NCBI RefSeq assembly: GCF_003719825.1
Contig: NZ_RIBS01000012.1
Coordinates: 1 to 64,000, forward strand
Direction of reading: 5' to 3'
DNA from: Montanilutibacter psychrotolerans
GTDB taxonomy: Bacteria; Pseudomonadota; Gammaproteobacteria; Xanthomonadales; Xanthomonadaceae
DNA length: 64,000 bases
Under the pieces are notes generated by a model that saw only the letters and a program-made list of their open reading frames with translations, searched no databases and was not told where the DNA came from. Positions within the stretch are counted from its first letter, which is position 1, and every line of letters begins with the position of its first letter. Both the position numbers and the translations under genes were made by a program. Positions 57,401 through 64,000 of this stretch are shown piece by piece.

Positions 57401-58870
57401 ATGTGCGGCATTCTCGGAATCGTCGGTAACACCGACGTCGCGGCGCAGCTCTATGACGGACTCACGGTGCTGCAGCACCGCGGCCAGGACGCAGCGGGCA
57501 TCGCGACCGTCGACGGTCGCAAGCTGCGCGTGCACAAGGGCAACGGTCTGGTCAGCGACGTGTTCGACGAGGGCTCGATGCTGCTGCTCGAAGGCCGCAT
57601 CGGCATCGGCCATTGCCGCTATCCCACCGCCGGTAGCGAGGGCAGCGACGAAGCGCAGCCGTTCTACGTGAACTCGCCGTTCGGCATCGCCCTGGCGCAC
57701 AACGGCAACCTGATCAACACCGATGCGCTGCGTCGCGAGGTGTACGAACAGGACCGCCGCAACATCAACACCGAATCCGACTCGGAAGTCCTGCTCAACG
57801 TGTTCGCACATGAGTTCGACACGCAGAAGGCACTGACCGCCGAGGCCGCGTTCAAGGCCATCGAGGGCGTGCACCGGCGCTGTGTCGGCGGCTACGCGGT
57901 GGTCGCCACGGTGCTGGGCCTGGGCCTGGTGGCGTTCCGCGATCCCAATGGCATCCGTCCGCTGGTGCTGGGCAAGCGCACCAGCAATGGCCGCGACGAG
58001 TACGCCGTGGCGTCCGAATCGGTTGCCTTCGATCTGCTCGGCTTCGAGCGGATGCGCGACGTGGTGCCCGGTGAGGGCATCGTGGTCACGGCCGACGGCG
58101 AGCTGTTTACGCGCCAGTGCGTGGAGCCGCGCCAGCACGCGCCGTGCATCTTCGAGTACGTGTACTTCGCGCGCCCGGATTCGATGATGGACGACATCTC
58201 GGTGCACAAGGCGCGCATGCGCATGGGCCAGAAGCTGGGCGAGAAGATCCTGCGCCTGATGCCGGATCACGACATCGACACCGTGATCCCGATCCCCGAC
58301 ACCTCGCGCGATGCCGCGCTGGAGATCGCCAACGTGCTCGGCGTGAAGTACCGCGAGGGCTTCATCAAGAACCGCTACGTCGGCCGCACCTTCATCATGC
58401 CCGGGCAGGGGCAGCGCGCGAAGTCGGTGCGCCGCAAGCTCAATCCGATCACGCTGGAGTTCCGCAACCGCGTGGTGCTTCTGGTCGACGACTCGATCGT
58501 GCGTGGCACCACCAGCCAGCAGATCGTGCAGATGGCGCGCGATGCCGGCGCACGCAAGGTGTACCTCGCCTCGGCCGCGCCGCCCGTGCGCTTTCCGAAC
58601 ATCTACGGCATCGACATGCCGTCGGCCGAGGAGCTGGTCGCGCACGGCCGCACCGACGAACAAGTGCAGGCGCTGCTTGGCTGCGACTGGTTGATCTACC
58701 AGGACCTGGCCGACCTTGAGGAGGCCGTGTCCGGACCGAAACACCGCATCGAGCATTTCGATTCCTCGTGCTTCAACGGCGAGTACGTGACCGGCATCGA
58801 GGACGGCTACTTCGATCGCATCAAGCAGCTGCGCTCGGACGAAGCCAAGAAGACCCGCCGCGCGCCATGA
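57401..58870 (+). CDS. purF: Amidophosphoribosyltransferase
   Basis: PurF transfers the amide of glutamine to PRPP, the first committed step of purine synthesis. The 489-residue protein begins [10 protein letters not shown]; after Met removal the Cys is the glutaminase nucleophile, so there is no propeptide. The PRPP-binding motif [11 protein letters not shown] lies at residues 360-370. Glutaminase-domain [16 protein letters not shown] is also intact. Length and type are those of the E. coli enzyme. Confidence 0.96.
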   Translation: MCGILGIVGNTDVAAQLYDGLTVLQHRGQDAAGIATVDGRKLRVHKGNGLVSDVFDEGSMLLLEGRIGIGHCRYPTAGSEGSDEAQPFYVNSPFGIALAHNGNLINTDALRREVYEQDRRNINTESDSEVLLNVFAHEFDTQKALTAEAAFKAIEGVHRRCVGGYAVVATVLGLGLVAFRDPNGIRPLVLGKRTSNGRDEYAVASESVAFDLLGFERMRDVVPGEGIVVTADGELFTRQCVEPRQHAPCIFEYVYFARPDSMMDDISVHKARMRMGQKLGEKILRLMPDHDIDTVIPIPDTSRDAALEIANVLGVKYREGFIKNRYVGRTFIMPGQGQRAKSVRRKLNPITLEFRNRVVLLVDDSIVRGTTSQQIVQMARDAGARKVYLASAAPPVRFPNIYGIDMPSAEELVAHGRTDEQVQALLGCDWLIYQDLADLEEAVSGPKHRIEHFDSSCFNGEYVTGIEDGYFDRIKQLRSDEAKKTRRAP

Positions 58871-58943
58871 TCGTGGCGGGAACGGGCAGGACGCACCCCG
58901 TTGGAAGCTTCGGCAATCCCCGTCGCTGCGCCGTCCCGCTCCG

Positions 58944-59747
58944 ATGACTGACCTGTTCGCCGCCGCGCGCGCCTGCCTGGCCGCGGCCACGCCCGAGGAA
59001 AAGCTGGCGCGCACGTTCGCCGCGGCCGCGGCGTTCGCACGAGGCGAGATGTCCCTCCATGTCGATGCGCCCGCACCGGAGCCCATCGGCATGCCCGGTC
59101 GCCCCGAGCGGCCGCTGCTGGTGCATCCGCGTGACCTGCCGCGGCGTGGCTTTGGCACGCCGGAAGGTCGCGCGGCGTTCATCCACGCCATCGCCCACAT
59201 CGAGTTCAACGCGATCGACCTGGCCTGGGACGCGGTCTACCGCTTCCGTGGCATGCCGATGGCGTTCTACGCCGACTGGGTGAGCTGCGCGAACGACGAA
59301 GCGCGCCATTTCGCGATGCTGCGCGACCGTCTTCGCGAGCTGGGGTTCGACTACGGCGATTTCGACGCGCACAACGGCCTGTGGGAGATGGCCGAGAAGA
59401 CCGCCCACGACGGTCTGGCGCGCATGGCGCTGGTGCCGCGCGTGCTCGAGGCGCGTGGGCTGGACGTGACGCCGGGAATGATCGTCAAGCTGCGTTCGCT
59501 CGGCGATGACGCGACGGTGGCGATCCTGGAAGTGATCCTGCGCGAGGAGATCGCCCACGTGGCGGCGGGCTCGCGCTGGTTCAACTGGTACTGCGAGCGC
59601 GCCGGCGTCGACCCGCTGCCGTGCTTTCGCGAGTTGCTGGCGCAGTACGCGCGCGGCGTGCTGCACGGGCCGTTCAACCTCGATGCCCGCAGTGCCGCGG
59701 GTTTCAGTGACGAGGAACTCGCCGCGTTGCAGGGTCTTGCCGGATAG
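58944..59747 (+). CDS. DUF455 ferritin-like protein
   Basis: The 267-residue protein matches the DUF455/COG2833 family. Ferritin-like metal-ligand motifs are visible: FIHAIAHIEFNAIDL, CANDEARHFAML and LREEIAHVAAG, each with Glu and His on one helical face, suggesting a di-iron or di-manganese four-helix bundle. It has no signal peptide. The biochemical role of the family is not established to my knowledge. It lies between purF and a TonB-dependent receptor, each apparently separate. Confidence 0.85.
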   Translation: MTDLFAAARACLAAATPEEKLARTFAAAAAFARGEMSLHVDAPAPEPIGMPGRPERPLLVHPRDLPRRGFGTPEGRAAFIHAIAHIEFNAIDLAWDAVYRFRGMPMAFYADWVSCANDEARHFAMLRDRLRELGFDYGDFDAHNGLWEMAEKTAHDGLARMALVPRVLEARGLDVTPGMIVKLRSLGDDATVAILEVILREEIAHVAAGSRWFNWYCERAGVDPLPCFRELLAQYARGVLHGPFNLDARSAAGFSDEELAALQGLAG

Positions 59748-60042
59748 GCAGATCGCTCGCTCGGGCGTTGACGAAAAGTCGAATGATTGGATGACCACCC
59801 GGCGCGGGCGTGAAGCGAGGCGTCCGTTCGCGCACGCGCAAAGGCGCGCGGCACCCGCGCTGTCCAGCGGCATCGGCCACTGCTCGCATCCGCAAGGGTG
59901 ACGCGCGCGCGCCACGGCGGAAACTGACGCACAACTGCCATCGCGCGTTCACATGGCATCGACAGACTGCCGCGCTTCGCCCCCGTACGCCGCCACGGGG
60001 CGAGTTCCTGTCTGGCGGCCATTCCGATGGAACCCCAATCCC
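59748..60042 (+). other. Gap before the TonB-dependent receptor gene
   Basis: This 295-bp region contains a TTGACG at 59779 without a matching -10, and short reading frames without known products. An in-frame ATG at 59953 could extend the receptor by 30 residues, but that would hide its signal peptide. I see no clear metal- or repressor-binding palindrome. Confidence 0.5.
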
Positions 60043-62316
60043 ATGACGACGAAGACGACGATCCTCGCCGCCTCGATCCTGCTGTGCCTGCATGCCGGCG
60101 TGGCCTACGCCGGCGAAGGCGAAGAAACACTGACCGAAGCCAATGCCGGTGGCGCCATGGAAGGCGGCGGCCAGGCGGCGGTGATCGATACCATTTCGGT
60201 GGTCGGCGTCGGCCAGACCCGCCAGGTGCAATCGCTGGGTGGCCCCGAACTGCAACGCGCCGCAGCCGGCACCAGCGCGCTCAAGGCGATGGCCCGGTTG
60301 CCGGGCGTGCATTTCCAGAGCTCCGATCCGTGGGGCAACTACGAGTGGTCGGCCAAGCTCAGCGTGCGCGGCTTCTCGCAGCAGCAGCTGGGCTTCACGC
60401 TCGACGGCATCCCGCTGGGCGACATGAGCTATGGCAACCACAACGGCCTGCACATCTCGCGCGCGGCGATCAGCGAAAACCTGTCGGCCTCGGAACTGTC
60501 GCAGGGCAGTGGTGCGATCGACACCGCGTCGACCGGCAACCTCGGCGGCACCCTCCGCTTCTTCAGCTCGGACCCCGACACCGAGTACGGCGTGCGCGTG
60601 GCGCAGACCGTTGGCAGCGATGCCACCCGCCGCACCTACGTGCGAATGGACACCGGTGACCACGGTGGTTTCAGCAGCTACCTCAGTGCGGCGTACCACA
60701 CCACCGACAAGTGGAAGGGCGAGGGCCCTCAGCGCAACGGCCAGGTCAACGGCAAGTTCGTCTACCAGAACGACACGATTCGCATCAGCGGCTACGGTGC
60801 CACCTCGCGCCGTCGCGAGACCGACTACGCCGATCTGTCGCTGGACTCCGCCCGACGCCTGGGCATGGACTGGGACAACTACGCCGGCGACTGGCAGCGT
60901 GCGATCGACGCGGCCGGCGGCGTGTTTCGCGGTGGCGTGAACAGCCTCGACGACGCGTACTACATCGCCCGTGGCCTGCGTGACGACGACCTGGCCTGGC
61001 TCAGCGCCGACGTGTCGCTGAGCCCGGATGTCAGCATCGCCGGCACCGTCTACTACCACCGCAACGAAGGCCAGGGCCATTGGGCCACGCCGTACGCGGC
61101 CTCGCCGGACGTGCCGATCCGGATGCGCACCACCGAGTACGGGATCGAACGCACGGGCATCCTGCCGACCATCACCTGGCAGGTCGGAGCGCATGAGCTG
61201 CAGGCGGGCCTGTGGCTGGAAAAGAACAACCACGAAGTGCAGCGCAACTTCTACAACCTGCGCCGCGACACCCCGCCCGACGCGATCCACTTCCTGCACG
61301 ATCCCGACCAGCGCGTGTTCTGGCAGCGCTTCGACACGCAGACCCGCCAGTACCACGTGCGCGACCACATGTCCTTCGCCGACGACCGCCTCGCGATCGA
61401 CGCCGGCTTCAAGGGCACGCGCGTGGAGATCGACGGGCGCAGCCTGGTCGGCGCGCGCGCGGCGGGTGTGCTGGTCGCGCAGGACAACTTCCTGCCGCAG
61501 GTCGGTGCGCGTTGGCGCTTCAACGACCACGAAGAGGTGTTCGGCTCGTACAGCGAAAACATGTCGGCCTACCGCAGTGGCGTGAACGGTCCGCATTCCA
61601 GTTCGCAGGCCGGCTTCGACCAGGCCCGCGCCACCATCCGCCCGGAAACCTCGCGCACCATCGAGGCCGGCCTGCGGACGAGTCGCCACAACATCGATGC
61701 CTCGCTCGCGCTGTACCGCGTCGACTTCGAGAACCGCCTGCTGGCCATCGCCCAGTGCGCGGGCATCGTCGGTTGCCCGTCGGCATTCGCCAACGTCGGC
61801 GACGTGCGCACGCGTGGCGCCGAGCTGGTGCTGCAGTGGCGTCCGGTCGAAGGGCTCAGCTGGTACAACTCGCTGGCCTGGAACAATTCCGAGTACGCCG
61901 CCGACTACCTCGATGGCGTCGATGCCGCCGGCAACCCGCGCCTGATCCACGCCAGCGGCAAGCAGGTGGTCGATGCGCCCAAGCAGCTGTTCTCGTCGGA
62001 ACTGCGCTGGGAGAAGGGTGGTTTCAGCGCCCAACTCGGTGGCAAGTACACCGGTCGCCGATTCATCACCTACACCAACGACTCCTCGGTCGACGCCTTC
62101 TGGGTGGCTGACGCGTCGGTGGCGTACCGCTGGCAGGATCTGGGCTGGGCCGACTCGTTCAAGCTGCAATTGAACGCGACGAACCTGTTCGACCGGCAGT
62201 ACTTCGGATCGGTGGGCACCAACGGCTTCGTCAGCTCCGATCCGAACGGGCGCAACTACACGCTGCAGAATGGCGCACCGCGGCAGGTGTTCCTGACGGC
62301 GGAAATGCGCTTCTGA
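60043..62316 (+). CDS. TonB-dependent outer membrane receptor
   Basis: The 757-residue precursor has a signal peptide (TKTTILAASILLCLHAGVAYA), a TonB-box-like DTISVVGVG, a plug domain with MARLPGVHFQSSDP and KLSVRGFSQQQLGFTLDG, and a beta-barrel ending …AEMRF with the C-terminal Phe of outer membrane proteins. ATG 60043 is chosen because it places the signal peptide at the N terminus; no strong Shine-Dalgarno is seen. Barrel residues such as SLVGARAAGVLVAQDNFLPQ do not reveal the ligand. No TonB, hydrolase or periplasmic binding gene adjoins it. Confidence 0.9.
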   Translation: MTTKTTILAASILLCLHAGVAYAGEGEETLTEANAGGAMEGGGQAAVIDTISVVGVGQTRQVQSLGGPELQRAAAGTSALKAMARLPGVHFQSSDPWGNYEWSAKLSVRGFSQQQLGFTLDGIPLGDMSYGNHNGLHISRAAISENLSASELSQGSGAIDTASTGNLGGTLRFFSSDPDTEYGVRVAQTVGSDATRRTYVRMDTGDHGGFSSYLSAAYHTTDKWKGEGPQRNGQVNGKFVYQNDTIRISGYGATSRRRETDYADLSLDSARRLGMDWDNYAGDWQRAIDAAGGVFRGGVNSLDDAYYIARGLRDDDLAWLSADVSLSPDVSIAGTVYYHRNEGQGHWATPYAASPDVPIRMRTTEYGIERTGILPTITWQVGAHELQAGLWLEKNNHEVQRNFYNLRRDTPPDAIHFLHDPDQRVFWQRFDTQTRQYHVRDHMSFADDRLAIDAGFKGTRVEIDGRSLVGARAAGVLVAQDNFLPQVGARWRFNDHEEVFGSYSENMSAYRSGVNGPHSSSQAGFDQARATIRPETSRTIEAGLRTSRHNIDASLALYRVDFENRLLAIAQCAGIVGCPSAFANVGDVRTRGAELVLQWRPVEGLSWYNSLAWNNSEYAADYLDGVDAAGNPRLIHASGKQVVDAPKQLFSSELRWEKGGFSAQLGGKYTGRRFITYTNDSSVDAFWVADASVAYRWQDLGWADSFKLQLNATNLFDRQYFGSVGTNGFVSSDPNGRNYTLQNGAPRQVFLTAEMRF

Positions 62317-62358
62317 TCGGACGCGGGCCGGCGTGTCCGGCCGTGCCGAACGTGGCGG

Positions 62359-62380
62359 CGCCCGGGGTACTCCCCGGGCG
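62359..62380 (+). terminator. Hairpin after the TonB-dependent receptor gene
   Basis: CGCCCGGGG, loop TACT, CCCCGGGCG is a 9-bp stem 42 bp after the stop, followed by TCGTCG rather than a T run. Confidence 0.55.
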
Positions 62381-62538
62381 TCGTCGCGCGCCGATCGATT
62401 CGTGGCGTTCGCGATCGTGTCATCCCGGGCAACGGCGTCGCGTTCGCTGCGTCGATACGCGGGTAGCAACCGTCGTCACGGACAACGGGCGGTGGGTGGC
62501 TACCATGGGCGGCACCACGGTTTGCAAGGATTCAGGCC

Positions 62539-63039
62539 ATGCATCATCGATGTCGCGTCTTCCCGTGGGCTGCCACCCTGGCCGCTCTCGCAGCGGTTTG
62601 CGCGTGTGCGCCGACACCGGAGGTCGCACCCGCGCAGGCGCCCGTCGAGTCGGCCGGGCCGGCCGCACCGCCGATGGAGTCGCCCACGGATGCCGCTCCC
62701 GTTCCGGCGCGTGGCTCGACCGGACAGCCGGTGCCCCGCGAGGCGCCACAACCGTCGTTCACCGCGGCAGGCAATGAGCCGTTCTGGTCGGTGAAAGTCG
62801 ACGGCAGCACCTTGACCTATTCGACGCCGGAGCTGCAGCCCGGAAAGGTCTTTGCCGCGCAGCACCAGGCGCAGGCCAACGGTGCGCGCTTCACCGGCAA
62901 GGACGGCGACAAGGTGTTCACGCTCGACATCCAGCGCGCGTCCTGCGTGGATTCGATGTCGGGAAAGGCCTTCGAATTCACCGCCACGTTCGACTACGGC
63001 GAAGAACACATGACCGGCTGCGCTTCGTCCGGCTCCTGA
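62539..63039 (+). CDS. COG3650-like lipoprotein
   Basis: The 166-residue product has a signal peptide with a lipobox-like AAVCAC around residues 19-23, a Pro/Ala-rich linker, and a C-terminal domain with FTAAGNEPFWSVKVDG and SCVDSMSGKAFEFTATF ending in a Cys (TGCASSGS). The G-N-E-P-F-W motif and the two Cys are the pattern of COG3650-type lipoproteins. AAGGA lies 8 bp before the ATG. Role unknown; periplasmic, probably attached to the outer membrane. Confidence 0.8.
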   Translation: MHHRCRVFPWAATLAALAAVCACAPTPEVAPAQAPVESAGPAAPPMESPTDAAPVPARGSTGQPVPREAPQPSFTAAGNEPFWSVKVDGSTLTYSTPELQPGKVFAAQHQAQANGARFTGKDGDKVFTLDIQRASCVDSMSGKAFEFTATFDYGEEHMTGCASSGS

Positions 63040-63375
63040 GTTGCGCTCAGACGGCAGGGGGCCGTCGCGCGGTGGTGCAGGGGCATTCGTGGCATTGTCG
63101 GCGGCAAGGTCGGCGGCGAGGGGCCCCTCGGAACGAACGCGACGCAACGCCTGAGACGGCGTGCCGTGATGCTGTGGTGGTGCCGCGACGATTGGGGACG
63201 TCGCTGGCGATTGGTCTCGGGCGCGGGGGCGGCGCGCCGGAGTGGCAAGGCCGCGCTGCGAGGCGACGCATGCACGGTGAGAGTGCCCCGACGCACGATG
63301 GTCGGGATGGGCAGGGGATGCCCGGCCGTCAGTCGGCCGGGCTTCCCCGAACCATGTCGCGGGGCAATGGTGGCG
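63040..63375. other. Gap between convergent lipoprotein and lpxH genes
   Basis: This 336-bp gap has no recognisable gene. It includes a 9-bp stem hairpin, GCCCGGCCG/CGGCCGGGC with loop TCAGT (63320-63342), 34 bp from the lpxH stop, which may end both transcripts. No T run follows on either strand. Confidence 0.55.
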
Positions 63376-64000
63376 TCAGTCAACCCGCTGCAGGTGGCAT
63401 TGGTCGGCATCGACCCGGAGCACCGAGCCCTGGTCGTACCAATCGCCGAGCACGATGCGCTCGCACGCGCGCCCTTGCGCATCGAGTGCGTGCACGGCCG
63501 GGCGGTGCGTGTGGCCGTGGATCATGCGTTCGATGCCGTAGCGGGCGAAGGTCGCCTCCACCGTCGCCGGCGCGACGTCGGTGATCGATTCCATCGTGCC
63601 CTTGGCCTGCAGGCCGGACTGGTGCGCCTTGCTTGCCGCACGAGCCTGCTGCGCAAACGCAAGGCGGGCCGCGAGCGGCTGCGACAGGAACTGCGCCTGC
63701 CACTGCGGGTTGCGGGTCTGGGCGCGAAAGGCCTGGTACGACGTGTCGTCGGTGCACAGCAGGTCGCCGTGCATGAGCAGCGTGGGCCGGCCGTACAGCA
63801 CCACCACGGCCGGGTCGGGCAGGATCGTGATGCCGGCGCGGTGGGCGTAGTCGGCACCCAGCAGGAAGTCCCGGTTGCCGCGCATGAACGACACCGGCGT
63901 ACCCGAATCGACCAGCGCGCGCAGGCCACTGCGCACGCGCGCACCGGTCTCGGACGGGTCGTCGTCGCCGACCCATGCCTCGAACAGGTCGCCCAGGATG
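63376..64000 (-). CDS. lpxH: UDP-2,3-diacylglucosamine diphosphatase, 3' part
   Basis: LpxH hydrolyses UDP-2,3-diacylglucosamine to lipid X in lipid A synthesis. About 207 codons are present; the start lies beyond the window edge. The metallophosphoesterase motifs [13 protein letters not shown] (near the edge), [21 protein letters not shown] and MIHGHTHRP hold the metal ligands. The order of motifs is that of LpxH rather than the LpxI or LpxG types. Confidence 0.94.
   Translation of the reverse strand, partial: ILGDLFEAWVGDDDPSETGARVRSGLRALVDSGTPVSFMRGNRDFLLGADYAHRAGITILPDPAVVVLYGRPTLLMHGDLLCTDDTSYQAFRAQTRNPQWQAQFLSQPLAARLAFAQQARAASKAHQSGLQAKGTMESITDVAPATVEATFARYGIERMIHGHTHRPAVHALDAQGRACERIVLGDWYDQGSVLRVDADQCHLQRVD

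Noticed and set aside
59704-62469. 921-codon minus-strand open frame opposite the TonB-dependent receptor
   Set aside because: Shadow frame; the plus strand encodes a complete receptor with signal peptide and C-terminal Phe.

Overview
The window is a GC-rich (about two-thirds G+C by eye), densely coded chromosomal segment from a gammaproteobacterium, most likely of the family Xanthomonadaceae (Lysobacter / Luteimonas / Pseudoxanthomonas type). Pointers to this group are the class II DAHP synthase, two S46 dipeptidyl-peptidases side by side, tandem OmpA porins with a thrombospondin-3-like linker, a prpB/prpC/acnD/prpF set, and the cytosolic-type malate dehydrogenase. This placement is inferred from gene content, not from a database search.

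Region 1 (1-14.4 kb) is the S10-spc-alpha ribosomal superoperon: the end of tuf, then rpsJ to rplO, secY, rpsM-rpsK-rpsD-rpoA-rplQ, closed by a clear intrinsic terminator. A strong sigma70-type promoter precedes rpsJ. Several gaps carry hairpins, rpmJ is absent between secY and rpsM, and the end of secY carries a slippery-looking heptamer followed by a second, out-of-frame copy of the codons for its last ten residues.

Region 2 (14.5-24.8 kb) holds single-function housekeeping genes: dsbB, class II DAHP synthase, typA/bipA (facing the synthase across a triplicated terminator unit of about 121 bp), a cyclophilin, a class I aminotransferase, a membrane-anchored glutaredoxin, malate dehydrogenase, a GT2 glycosyltransferase and a convergent, overlapping polytopic membrane protein.

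Region 3 (24.9-38.3 kb) is the propionate/2-methylcitrate pathway: prpE (propionyl-CoA formation), prpC (condensation with oxaloacetate), acnD with prpF (dehydration and isomerisation) and prpB (cleavage to pyruvate and succinate). The set is split by about 5 kb that carries a small unknown gene, a glutathione S-transferase, a SleB-like hydrolase and fadH. No local prp regulator is visible.

Region 4 (38.3-51.4 kb) has a LigB-family dioxygenase, two tandem OmpA-family genes whose 3' halves are nearly identical, a small secreted Pro/Ala-rich protein, an RsuA/RluB-family pseudouridine synthase, the tdh-kbl threonine degradation pair with a REP-like inverted pair between them, two S46 peptidases (one with Ser and one with Gly at the specificity position) and a DUF3224 protein.

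Region 5 (51.8-64 kb) has serA followed by a histidine phosphatase that could be a phosphoserine phosphatase, the folC-SPOR-cvpA-purF cluster, a DUF455 ferritin-like protein, a TonB-dependent receptor, a COG3650-like lipoprotein and the 3' part of lpxH. I found no prophage, transposase, CRISPR array, tRNA or rRNA. The most unusual signals are small-scale: the secY tail, the triplicated terminator, the OmpA sequence homogenisation and the split prp cluster.
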